Positions 13,797 through 20,184 of a DNA stretch of 20,947 nucleotides are shown here, one piece after another. The DNA is from a virus. The notes under the pieces were generated by a model that saw only the letters and a program-made list of their open reading frames with translations, searched no databases and was not told the origin of the DNA. Positions within the stretch are counted from its first letter, which is position 1, and each line of letters opens with the position of its first letter. A program made the position numbers and the translations under genes. The stretch spans positions 1 through 20,947 of IMG/VR virus record IMGVR_UViG_3300028388_002874. One strand, 5' to 3'.

Positions 13797-14350
13797 GAGA
13801 CGAACCTCACGCGGACATGCCGGCCGGACTGATCACCGCGCGCGAGGGCCGCGGCCTGGTTCTCGCTGGCGACCATCTGCGCATACTTGGCGCGCAGGGC
13901 CAGCAGTTGGCCCATGTCGCGCTCGACGGTGCGGTCGTTGATGGACTGGCGCACGACGTCGATGTCGCCATCGGTGGCGCGGCCCTCAATCAGCGCATCG
14001 AGCGCCTCGAGCATCTTGCGCGCGTGCGAGCGCGTGTCCATCGCCGCGCCAACGGCGGGGAGGACCTGCCATATACCTGATCCGATCGTGTAGTCGCTGG
14101 CCCCATCGGTGACACGCGCGACCCACTCATAGCGCCCGGCGGTATAGGCGCCAGTGGTGGCGCTCGGCACACTGACGCTGTGGTCGGTGCCGTCTGCCGA
14201 TGCGGTGATGGTGATGGCCGCGCTGCTGTTCCAGGCGTGATAGGTCAGTACCCAGCCAGGAGCTGGGAAGTCAGACAGCGAGCGCGTCCACTGCCAGGTG
14301 TCGCCAGCACGCGGGGAGAGCGGCTCGGTGGTCGGGATGGTGTACGCCAT
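13793..14350 (-). CDS. Protein in the gpW position, with an N-terminal beta domain
   Basis: A 185-residue protein. The first 100 residues (MAYTIPTTEPLSPRAGDTWQ, VLTYHAWNSSAAITITASADG, GRYEWVARVTDG) are an Ig-like or bacterial-surface-like beta domain. The rest (ARKMLEALDALIEGRATDGD, VERDMGQLLALRAKYAQMVASE, SGRHVRVRFV) is helical with a final basic strand. That layout resembles the small head-tail joining protein gpW and related phage proteins, and the gene sits between terminase and portal where lambda has W. It overlaps the portal start by four bases. No strong ribosome site is seen upstream. The fusion of a beta domain to a gpW-like tail is unusual if right. Confidence 0.55.
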   Translation of the reverse strand: MAYTIPTTEPLSPRAGDTWQWTRSLSDFPAPGWVLTYHAWNSSAAITITASADGTDHSVSVPSATTGAYTAGRYEWVARVTDGASDYTIGSGIWQVLPAVGAAMDTRSHARKMLEALDALIEGRATDGDIDVVRQSINDRTVERDMGQLLALRAKYAQMVASENQAAALARGDQSGRHVRVRFVS

Positions 14351-14401
14351 GCCGGGACACTAGCCCGGCCGGCGTCTAGTTTTAAGGCAAAAAATAGAAA
14401 A

Positions 14402-14710
14402 CTATCGGCGCCAAGAATTGACCCAACTGTAAGCCGTGGCGCGGCTGACGTTGTAGCGCTGCTGGATGGTCTGCGGGGTGTCTTTGTGCGTGATCTGCGG
14501 TCGCTCTGGGCGCTTGGGGATATAGATGCGCTCCCCACCCCACTCGGCGCAGATGACCTCGACGACAAAACGGGCCTGCTCGCCGCTGCACCAGGGCTCA
14601 CGCATCAACCGCGCCTTGAGATCATCTGCCCAGCTCATGATGAGAAGTTTGAAGGGTGAAGGGTGAAGTGTGAAGTGTGACGTGATGAGCGCTTCGCGCG
14701 GCGATGGCAT
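14402..14710 (-). CDS. Mor-type helix-turn-helix regulator-like protein with a repeat-encoded N-terminus
   Basis: The core part begins MSWADDLKARLMREPWCSGE and ends in a helix-turn-helix (TIQQRYNVSRATAYSWVNSW), preceded by IYIPKRPERPQ. This matches Mor/Mar-type transcription activator domains of phages. Two starts compete. ATG at 14638 gives 78 residues but has only a C/T-rich leader. ATG at 14710 has a perfect GGGGAGGA seven bases upstream, and translation from it passes through the core and left arm of repeat R3, adding MPSPREALITSHFTLHPSPF to the front. The second start is chosen on its ribosome site. In this position the protein could regulate late genes or act as a small packaging-associated DNA-binding protein. 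Confidence 0.65.
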   Translation of the reverse strand: MPSPREALITSHFTLHPSPFKLLIMSWADDLKARLMREPWCSGEQARFVVEVICAEWGGERIYIPKRPERPQITHKDTPQTIQQRYNVSRATAYSWVNSWRR

Positions 14711-14757
14711 TGGCGAGTCCTCCCCTTTCAAACTTCCAACTTCAAACTTCAAACTTT
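14644..14757. repeat. Heptad inverted repeat R3, full copy with core
   Basis: The left arm GAAGTTTGAAGGGTGAAGGG and further units (14644-14680) is followed by the core GCGCTTCGCGC (14689-14699). After an insert, the right arm reads TTTCAAACTTCCAACTTC and on (14725-14757). The terminase C-terminal stop (TAA at 14756-14758) is at the outer edge of the right arm. A ribosome site and start codon for the Mor-like protein lie between the core and right arm. Confidence 0.85.
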
Positions 14758-15232
14758 ATCTGCGCCACTTATTGACGTAGTTGTTGCGCTTCACCGGCCG
14801 AGGGCGGTTATCCGCCTGCTCCACCGCCGGCTTCTCTTGCCGCGGCAGCACAGCGCCGGCGAGCCGGTAGGCCGACAGTCCGTAAATCCAACAGTCCAAG
14901 GCCTCGTTGCGCGCTCGGGTCTGCACCCACTCGGCATAGGCGCGGGTGCCGCGGACCTTGGTGATGAGCTTCTCGGCGGCGAGCTGCGCGAAGTATTCGT
15001 CGTCGAAGGCGGGCTCGGCCGGCCAGTGGATGTAGCCCGGCCCCGGCACCTGCAGCTTGCAGCGGGCATAGAGCAGGGACTTGGCCTGATCCACGCCGAG
15101 CAGATAGACCGGAGCGGCGCGCTTGCGCTGCTGGCGCATGCGCTGGCGGCGGCGGCGCTCGTCCTCGACGATGGGCCGGCCGGTGCCGGGCATGCCCTTG
15201 ACCGGGAAGGCCCAGGCGCGCGCGGCGCAGAA
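14756..15232 (-). pseudogene. C-terminal piece of terminase large subunit, out of frame
   Basis: The frame from about 15232 reads FCAARAWAFPVKGMPGTGRP, then PVYLLGVDQAKSLLYARCKLQ, GPGYIHWPAEPAFDDEYFAQL and WVQTRARNEALDCWIYGLSA, ending NNYVNKWRR. This is the conserved end of gpA-type terminases: the KGMPG motif, the YIHxP block and the EALDC-W block. It is in a different frame from the upstream terminase part, so the gene is broken at about 15230-15237. Confidence 0.85.
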
Positions 15233-17735
15233 GCTTCAGGTCCTCGCCGAGGGCGGACCAGACCTCCGGCAGGGCCGTGTCGCCGGGCAGGATCAGGTGG
15301 TCGATGACCCAGCACTCCTCGCCCTCGCCCACGTCCATGATGGTGGCCTCGAGGCGGTCCTTCTGCACATCGACGCCGGCGCAGCGCAGCGCGGGCGGGC
15401 GCTGCTCCGGGTAGTGCTCGAGGCGGCCGAGCAGGTTGAGCGGGTCGAGGCTGTCGCCCTCCTCCTCCCAGGCCTCGCCGAGGCTGGTATTGATGAAGCG
15501 CTTGAGCTTGGCCGTATCCCCGTGCGCGTCGTCCCAGGCGTCCATCAGCTCGGCCCAGGAGCGGCCGAGGCCGATGGGGCTGTAGAGCTGGTTGAGCGCA
15601 TAGCCGCGCGTGCGCTTGCCGGGGTTGGCCGCCACCCAGGCGCCCTCGCGCAGCATGGCCGGCTTGTGATGCTCCTCGATGTCGGCCTCGCAGTGCAGGC
15701 AGCGGTAGGTGACGCGGCCGCTGGCGGGCGCGCGGATCAGGCTGTAGCTGCCGTCGTCGCGGCGCCAGCGCAGCGGTTGGCGCTCGCCGCAGTGCGGGCA
15801 GGGCACCTGGTAGCTGCGCTGGTCGCTGAGGCTGTATTCGTCGTCGATCCGGCTCAGTCCGGCCGTGGTCGGGGTGCTGATGAGCAGAATCTTGCGGCGC
15901 GGAAAGTTGTTGGTGCGCTGCTCGACCAGGCCGAGCGGATCGCCCTCGATGCCGGCCTCCCACGGGAAGCGGTCCACCTCGTCGCAGAGGACGTATTGGA
16001 TCGGCATCGCGGCCAGGCTGGCCGGGGAGTTGGCGCCGCCCAGCACGAGGATGCCGCCGGGAAAGTCCTTCATGTCCTCCGAGTTGCCGGCGTCGCGCTG
16101 GCTGCGCGCGTCGAACAGCCGCGAGATGGCCGGCGTCTCCTTCAGCAGCGGGTCCAGCCGCTGCCGGACCCAGCGCTTGCGCACCTCGATGGTCGGCACC
16201 ACCACTAGCATCGGCGCCGGCGCGTGCGCCATGACGTAGCCAATCCAGTTGAGCCCGACCTCGGTGTTGTGCGTTGGCACCATCGCCTCGCCGGCCAGGT
16301 ACAGATGCGTCGGCGAGTCGACGGCAATGCACCGGGTCGGCCGCGACGCAACCGCATCAACGCCAACGATCCGCCTGCGCAACGTCTCGCTCGGCCTGCC
16401 CGTCGCTTTTGACTTAAGCCGCTTTCGTTTCCGCTCAAGGTGGAACACGGGCCAGTCGGCGTAGGCGGTGAATCTAATTCGTGCGCTTTCTCGGCCGCCT
16501 TTTGGCGTTCGCCAGCGGACGGTCGGCTTAAAACCCAGTGAACGGATCAACTCTGCAATCCCTGCCGCAAGGGCAGGATAGGATGACGCGATCTCGCAAT
16601 TTCGACCATCGGGGCCAACGTGTCCGTCGGTGTCCATGAGTCCGCGCAGCAGCTCCATGCGCTGCGCGGCTGATGCGCGCAGATACAACCCCGGGATGTG
16701 TTTATTGCCGATCAGGTCCGCTGCATTGAGCCGCGAGTAAAAGGTCGGCCGGATCACGGGGTCGATCGCCGCCCCGTATTTGCTCTTCTTGCTGTGCTGA
16801 CGCTGGCACTCTGCGCACACATGCACCGACTTGCCGTGGCGCGTCGTTTTGTAGGTGCCGACCTCGGAAAGGATATGACCGCGCAGGCACAGGCCTTCAC
16901 GCGGGCCGCAGGCATCAATCTGCAGCGTCACCGTGACGCCACGGCGGCCGCGCTGAGTCACCTGATACCCCCCCTGCTCAATCCTGGCAATGATCTCCGG
17001 GGCATCGGTGCTGTTCTCCGACACCTGCGCCGAGGCTGAATAGCCGTCGCCAAGCCACACGCCGAGGGTATAGGGGTCGATCGGCAACGGTTGGTCCGGT
17101 AGGTCGAGTGCGGCAGTGACCGGAACCGCGTAGCGGTGACGCTGCCGGTGGCGGTAGCTGGCGGCGACCTGTTCAGTGGAGAGCGTGACCTCGCGCGGTT
17201 GACGATAGTCAGCGGTGTCGGTCAGCGTCCATCGGTGCGCGGCATCGGCAATGATCTCGGCGCCATCGGAGAAGCGCACGCGATAACAATCGTGATCGTC
17301 GAATACCTCCGAGCAGAACAAGACCTTGACCGGCCGCCCGTGCTCGTCGAACACATGGTTCCCTGTCTGAACGTCACCCATCCGCACCCAACCTTCCGGC
17401 GTCGGGATCGGCGTATCGACATCGAGCGCCTTGCCCAACTGCGCCCCGAATCGCAGCACCACGCGCTGCACGTCCGAGGTGACGCTGAGGCAGTCCATCA
17501 CCTCGCGCAGGTAGGGCGTGCGTTCTGTGCGCCAGCGCCCGATCTCGCTCGAGGCCTTGCCGGTGAGCATCCGATGCGCGTCCGACCACGCCGAGAGGGT
17601 CTGCACCCGCGGCGGGCGCACGCGCCGCGCGAAGGTCTGATAGAGCGCCGCGCGGTTGTGCGGGATCAGCACCCGCGAGCGGCGGTCCCGCTGCGCGGAA
17701 GTTGGAAGTTTGAAGGGTGAAGTTTGAAGGGTCAT
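14808..17735 (-). CDS. Terminase large subunit (gpA family), intein-containing, frame-broken
   Basis: The terminase ATPase and nuclease cuts concatemers and drives packaging. ATG at 17735 overlaps the preceding TGA. The first residues (MTLQTSPFKLPTS) are encoded by repeat R4, and the recognisable gpA sequence begins near RVRPPRVQTLSAWSDAHRML. The P-loop AQLGK-TE is split by an intein (16266-17429). After it come LVVVPTIEVRKRWVRQRL, the Walker B strand YVLCDEVDRFPW, a CPHC/CLHC zinc pair and the start of the nuclease domain (CAGVDVQKDRLEATIMD with its first catalytic Asp). Real sequence ends at VWSALGEDLK (about residue 834). About 30 residues, including the usual D-SGGHHT nuclease motif, appear to be missing. 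The remaining tail down to 14808 is an Arg/Pro/Ala-rich shadow of the true C-terminus, which is found in another frame. Confidence 0.92.
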   Translation of the reverse strand: MTLQTSPFKLPTSAQRDRRSRVLIPHNRAALYQTFARRVRPPRVQTLSAWSDAHRMLTGKASSEIGRWRTERTPYLREVMDCLSVTSDVQRVVLRFGAQLGKALDVDTPIPTPEGWVRMGDVQTGNHVFDEHGRPVKVLFCSEVFDDHDCYRVRFSDGAEIIADAAHRWTLTDTADYRQPREVTLSTEQVAASYRHRQRHRYAVPVTAALDLPDQPLPIDPYTLGVWLGDGYSASAQVSENSTDAPEIIARIEQGGYQVTQRGRRGVTVTLQIDACGPREGLCLRGHILSEVGTYKTTRHGKSVHVCAECQRQHSKKSKYGAAIDPVIRPTFYSRLNAADLIGNKHIPGLYLRASAAQRMELLRGLMDTDGHVGPDGRNCEIASSYPALAAGIAELIRSLGFKPTVRWRTPKGGRESARIRFTAYADWPVFHLERKRKRLKSKATGRPSETLRRRIVGVDAVASRPTRCIAVDSPTHLYLAGEAMVPTHNTEVGLNWIGYVMAHAPAPMLVVVPTIEVRKRWVRQRLDPLLKETPAISRLFDARSQRDAGNSEDMKDFPGGILVLGGANSPASLAAMPIQYVLCDEVDRFPWEAGIEGDPLGLVEQRTNNFPRRKILLISTPTTAGLSRIDDEYSLSDQRSYQVPCPHCGERQPLRWRRDDGSYSLIRAPASGRVTYRCLHCEADIEEHHKPAMLREGAWVAANPGKRTRGYALNQLYSPIGLGRSWAELMDAWDDAHGDTAKLKRFINTSLGEAWEEEGDSLDPLNLLGRLEHYPEQRPPALRCAGVDVQKDRLEATIMDVGEGEECWVIDHLILPGDTALPEVWSALGEDLKLLRRARLGLPGQGHARHRPAHRRGRAPPPPAHAPAAQARRSGLSARRGSGQVPALCPLQAAGAGAGLHPLAGRARLRRRILRAARRREAHHQGPRHPRLCRVGADPSAQRGLGLLDLRTVGLPARRRCAAAAREAGGGAGG
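16266..17429 (-). mobile_element. Class 3 intein with LAGLIDADG homing endonuclease, in the terminase P-loop
   Basis: A 388-residue intein inserted between Lys and Thr of the Walker A motif (AQLGK | TEVGL). It starts ALDVDTPIPTPEGWVRMGDV, so residue 1 is Ala instead of Cys or Ser. Block B reads ADAAHRWTL with Trp at intein residue 67. Block F reads TRCIAVDSPTHLYLAG with Cys 367. Block G is MVPTHN with Thr 386, followed by Thr at +1. Ala1 with this Trp-Cys-Thr triad is the signature of class 3 inteins, in which the block F Cys starts the reaction. Two LAGLIDADG motifs are visible: LGVWLGDG (about residue 122) and LLRGLMDTDG (about 260). Between them is a CLRGH...CAEC zinc-like module, so the endonuclease is complete and the element may still be mobile. 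All splicing residues are present. Confidence 0.93.
17698..17732. repeat. Heptad repeat R4, left arm only
   Basis: Units GAAGTTG, GAAGTTT, GAAGGGT, GAAGTTT, GAAGG on the plus strand. No core or right arm is present. It covers the first codons of the terminase gene and ends at the start/stop overlap with the XF1762-family gene. Confidence 0.8.
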
Positions 17736-18199
17736 TCGCCGATCTGCCATCTAAACTTCTGCTGCCCATAGATCGGCTGCCAATGCCGTAAACGGTCGAT
17801 GTTCTCTCGGTTCCATGATCCCGGTTTGCACTCGGCAACAATCCGCCAGCCGGCACCGCGCAGAGACGTGCCGGGCTCCGTTTGCAGCGTGTAAGTAATC
17901 AACCGCTTACCTCCCATCGCGCGCCAAGCCCGCCAGCACGCGCCATACAGCATTGACGGCGTATTCTTCGGCGCATCATCACGGCAACACACGCGCAAGA
18001 CCTCTGCCGTGAAAAGGTCCGCAAGCAGTCTGGCCACTGGACGCCCGACGATTGCAACGCCGACTAGACCCAAATCGTTGTCACCGCAAGACACTGCCCA
18101 CTTTCCGCCGTCTCTCGCTGTGCGGCGCGAGTGCCGGTGATACGACTCAACAAAGTCATTGGCCTCACGCAACGTGATAGGCATCAGAACTAGGCTCAC
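17732..18199 (-). CDS. XF1762-family phage protein
   Basis: A 155-residue protein. The conserved blocks of this phage family are visible: PITLREANDFVESYHRHSRR, then KWAVSC, GLVGVAIVGRPVARLL, TAEVLRVCCRDD, NTPSMLYGACWRAWRAMGG, KRLITYTL and TSLRGAGWRIV. The pattern is GNAT-like, but no activity has been shown to my knowledge. GTG at 18199 overlaps the TGA of the previous gene. ATG at 18184 (MPITLREAN) is an alternative, but the longer start matches the family's usual few residues before PITL. The stop overlaps the terminase start. Codon use is somewhat less GC-rich than in the packaging genes, which may mean separate acquisition. Confidence 0.75.
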   Translation of the reverse strand: MSLVLMPITLREANDFVESYHRHSRRTARDGGKWAVSCGDNDLGLVGVAIVGRPVARLLADLFTAEVLRVCCRDDAPKNTPSMLYGACWRAWRAMGGKRLITYTLQTEPGTSLRGAGWRIVAECKPGSWNRENIDRLRHWQPIYGQQKFRWQIGE

Positions 18200-18783
18200 A
18201 GCGCGTCGATCTCGCGTTGGATGGCGTCTGCCACGTCGCGCTGTAGGCGCTGCGTGGCAACGCGCTCTCCGGTCTCGAAGAAGTCGAAGCGCGCACGACG
18301 CGCGCGGTTCTCGCTGGCGACCACCAGCAGGCGCAGCTTGCGGGCCTTGGGGCCGTAGCGCTCCCAGACGCCGGTGGTGCCGTTGATGGTGGCCACGAAG
18401 CGCTTGCGCCCCATTGCCGCGATCTTGTCCATGCCACCGCGCTTGCCGCGGATGTTGCCGTGCCGATCCAGGCGGATGTTGACCGGCTCCAGGATGGTCG
18501 GCAGCGTGCCGCCGCTAATGGCGTAGCGCAGGTAGGCGGCCTGGATGCGACGGATGAATAGCGTTGCCTGCAGCCGGTTGCGGTCGGCCCGGTACAGCCC
18601 GAGCGCGTTCAGGGTGAACGGCGTCGGCCGGTCCAGGCGGCGCGCCATCTCCACCTTCTCGGCCCGATCCACCTGCACCGCCGTGCGGTTGACGCCGGCG
18701 GCGATGGCAATGTTGAGTCGCTCGCGGCCCAGTTTTTTCAGCGCTGCGCTGACCTCTTTATCACCGAGTAGTTCGAGTTTCAC
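18196..18783 (-). CDS. Probable phage virion-assembly protein, gpZ-like
   Basis: A 195-residue basic protein starting (GTG at 18783) MKLELLGDKEVSAALKKLGR. Next come a helical AAGVNRTAVQVDRAEKVEMA stretch, then RNRLQATLFIRRIQAAYL, KRFVATINGTTGVWERYGP, KLRLLVVASEN and a final helix (RLQRDVADAIQREIDAL). The length (lambda gpZ has 192) and layout, an N-terminal helix pair with an AxxxxVNRTA-like motif followed by a beta-rich middle, suggest a minor tail/completion protein of the gpZ type. The position upstream of the terminase is unusual for such a gene. A GGAGC ribosome site lies about ten bases upstream, at the outer edge of repeat R5. The family assignment is tentative. Confidence 0.5.
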   Translation of the reverse strand: MKLELLGDKEVSAALKKLGRERLNIAIAAGVNRTAVQVDRAEKVEMARRLDRPTPFTLNALGLYRADRNRLQATLFIRRIQAAYLRYAISGGTLPTILEPVNIRLDRHGNIRGKRGGMDKIAAMGRKRFVATINGTTGVWERYGPKARKLRLLVVASENRARRARFDFFETGERVATQRLQRDVADAIQREIDAL

Positions 18784-18799
18784 TTCACCATTCGCTCCA

Positions 18800-18887
18800 A
18801 GTTTGAAGTTAGAAGTTCGAAGTTCGAAGTGCGGAGCGCTTCGCGCAACTTTTCACACTTCAAACTTCTTACTTCGCACTTCTTCGA
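18800..18887. repeat. Heptad inverted repeat R5, full copy with core
   Basis: The left arm has units GAAGTTA, GAAGTTC, GAAGTTC, GAAGTGC (18800-18831). The core GCGCTTCGCGC is at 18836-18846. The right arm TTCACACTTCAAACTTC and further units is at 18849-18887. It lies between two genes. The stop of the zinc-finger-like gene (18869) is inside the right arm, so that protein's last residues are repeat-encoded. Confidence 0.85.
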
Positions 18888-19225
18888 CTTATCGGCGTGG
18901 TATGCCGCATCCCTAACGGCGAGTGCGCGGTGATGCACGGCCACCACTGGCCGCGCGCATCGCGGGCGCCGGCCATCCTGCGACGCGGGCGCGCAGGTCC
19001 CAGCGCGTCCAAGGTCGCGGCGCGGCGGCAGTGCCGGCAGGTATTCACGACGGGCTTGTCGGCCATGCGCTTGGCCAGCGCGCGATGGCTGATCTCGGTC
19101 TCGTGGCCGCATCCGGCCCAACGCACGCGGTACAGCGTCTCGCGCTGATTGGTGCCGTTGAACAGCAGCGCCAGGACCTGGGCGCCGCAGACATCATCAC
19201 CGACCTCGAACAGGCGAAACGGCAT
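18869..19225 (-). CDS. Zinc-finger-like hypothetical protein (118 aa)
   Basis: It starts MPFRLFEVGDDVCGAQVLAL. ATG at 19225 follows a GAGGAGGG ribosome site. The segment VRWAGCGHETEISHRALAKRM followed by NTCRHCRRAA has a CGH...CRHC arrangement that could hold one zinc ion. Short phage proteins of this pattern occur near replication and packaging genes and probably bind DNA or RNA. The ending (LGMRHTTPISRRSAK) enters repeat R5, where the stop lies. The gene follows SSB by ten bases. Confidence 0.6.
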   Translation of the reverse strand: MPFRLFEVGDDVCGAQVLALLFNGTNQRETLYRVRWAGCGHETEISHRALAKRMADKPVVNTCRHCRRAATLDALGPARPRRRMAGARDARGQWWPCITAHSPLGMRHTTPISRRSAK

Positions 19226-19235
19226 CGGTCCCTCC

Positions 19236-19661
19236 TCAAAACGGGATATGGTCATCGAACGGCGCGCCAGGGTCGGCGGTGCCGGTGGCGTTGGGATGCG
19301 CCGGCGCCCCCTCGTCGCGGCGCCCGTCGAGCATCTGCATCACCGCCCGCGGCCCGCTCAGCACAACCTCCGTGCTGTAGCGGTCCGACCCGTCCTGCGC
19401 CTGCCACTTGCGCGTGCGCAGGCTGCCCTCCAGGTAGACCTTCGAGCCCTTGGCCAGATAGCGCCCGGCGATCTCGGCCAGCGGCCCGAACAGGCTCACG
19501 CGATGCCACTCGGTACGCTCCTGCCGGATGCCGGACTGGTCCTTCCAGCTCTCCGAGGTCGCCACCCGCAGATTCGCCAGCGATTGGCCCGATGGCAACT
19601 GCTTGACCTCCGGCTCGGCGCCGAGGTTGCCGATCAGGATGACTTTGTTGATGCCGCTCAT
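19236..19661 (-). CDS. ssb: Single-stranded DNA-binding protein (SSB)
   Basis: It binds and protects single-stranded DNA during replication and recombination and recruits partners through its acidic tail. The 141-residue protein has the SSB OB-fold blocks [68 protein letters not shown] and [11 protein letters not shown], then a linker and the canonical C-terminal DDHIPF tail. The length is slightly short of chromosomal SSBs (about 165-180), as usual in phages. ATG at 19661 is directly preceded by repeat R6, which reads C/T-rich on this strand, so no ribosome site is visible. Translation may depend on structure or on leaderless-type initiation. Confidence 0.96.
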   Translation of the reverse strand: MSGINKVILIGNLGAEPEVKQLPSGQSLANLRVATSESWKDQSGIRQERTEWHRVSLFGPLAEIAGRYLAKGSKVYLEGSLRTRKWQAQDGSDRYSTEVVLSGPRAVMQMLDGRRDEGAPAHPNATGTADPGAPFDDHIPF

Positions 19662-19663
19662 GG

Positions 19664-19710
19664 TTGAAGTTTGAAGTTCGAAGTTTGAAGTTTGAAAGAC
19701 GCGAAATCGC
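19664..19710. repeat. Heptad repeat R6, left arm plus a small hairpin
   Basis: Units GAAGTTT, GAAGTTC, GAAGTTT, GAAGTTT (19666-19698), followed by a short GC-flanked palindrome GCGAAATCGC (19701-19710) that takes the place of the usual core. It occupies the SSB leader. No right arm follows until copy R7, on the other side of the 77-residue gene. Confidence 0.8.
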
Positions 19711-19715
19711 GCCGG

Positions 19716-19949
19716 TTAGCTGTTGTGCTGACGGCATCGCGAGAGCATCTCGTCGATGCTGGCGCGCAGCATCGGCCACACATCCTCATTGATCCGCACC
19801 TCCTGGCTCGTGGCGCCGTCAAAAACAATCACGAACTCGCCTGCGCCCTCGTCGTCCACCCGCACGCGCATTGTCCGGCCGTCGTAGATGCGCGACTCCT
19901 CAGCCGGCACCACCGCCAACTCCGTCGTCCGCTGCTCGTAGCGCACCAT
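19716..19949 (-). CDS. Hypothetical acidic protein (77 aa)
   Basis: It starts MVRYEQRTTELAVVPAEESR. ATG at 19949 overlaps the preceding TGA by one base (TGATG), so translation is probably coupled. A GTG one codon earlier is also possible. It is a beta-then-helix protein (TMRVRVDDEGAGEFVIVFD, VRINEDVWPMLRASIDEML) with no known family seen. It is flanked by repeat arms R6 and R7, which face each other across the gene. Confidence 0.65.
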   Translation of the reverse strand: MVRYEQRTTELAVVPAEESRIYDGRTMRVRVDDEGAGEFVIVFDGATSQEVRINEDVWPMLRASIDEMLSRCRQHNS

Positions 19950-20170
19950 CACGCAACCCCCACTTCACACCTCAAACTTCCAACTTCAAACTTCTCTTCC
20001 GCCTTCGCGTTGCAGAAGTACCGCCGCTCCTCATGCTCGGCGACCTTCGCGGCGTTGAACGCCGACACCGGCCGGTGATACCCCATCACCCGCGTCCACA
20101 CCTCGCACCGCGTCCGCTCGCCCTCGTCCAGTGCGACGCCCTCTGTCGTGTCGTTGTGCTTGTCGGTCAT
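19949..20170 (-). CDS. Mini NrdD-like protein (anaerobic ribonucleotide reductase C-terminal motif)
   Basis: A 73-residue protein containing RCEVWTRVMGYHRPVSAFNA followed by KVAEHEERRYF. This is the highly conserved C-terminal stretch of class III ribonucleotide reductase, found in phages and prophages as a stand-alone small protein of unknown use. It lacks the whole catalytic barrel, so it cannot be a reductase by itself. ATG at 20170 is chosen because GAGGG lies eight bases upstream. A longer upstream frame is only repeat sequence. The C-terminal end is repeat-encoded (R7). The next gene starts within its stop codon. Confidence 0.75.
   Translation of the reverse strand: MTDKHNDTTEGVALDEGERTRCEVWTRVMGYHRPVSAFNAAKVAEHEERRYFCNAKAEEKFEVGSLRCEVGVA
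19961..19994. repeat. Heptad repeat R7, right arm only
   Basis: CACTTCACACCTCAAACTTC and further units on the plus strand. It covers the last codons of the NrdD-like gene, adding the residues KFEVGSLRCEVGVA to its end. Confidence 0.8.
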
Positions 20171-20184
20171 GGTCTTACCCTCTT

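Noticed and set aside
12537-13832. Long plus-strand open frame of 431 codons
   Set aside because: It is antisense to the portal gene and has the same shadow composition, with no motif.
14351-14401. Terminator in the gap upstream of the gpW-position gene
   Set aside because: A T-rich stretch and ACTAG/CTAGT arms are present, but the stem is weak and the T run precedes it on the coding strand.
15123-16208. Plus-strand open frame of 361 codons
   Set aside because: It is antisense to conserved terminase sequence and rich in Ala, Val, Gly and Arg without domains.
14791-16332. Minus-strand frame of 513 codons over the terminase
   Set aside because: It is Arg/Pro/Ala-rich shadow. The terminase motifs (DEVD, CPHC, VDVQ) are in another frame.
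18780-19121. Separate 113-codon gene ending in repeat R5
   Set aside because: The front is a shadow of the zinc-finger-like gene and the end is repeat reading. No start with a ribosome site was seen.
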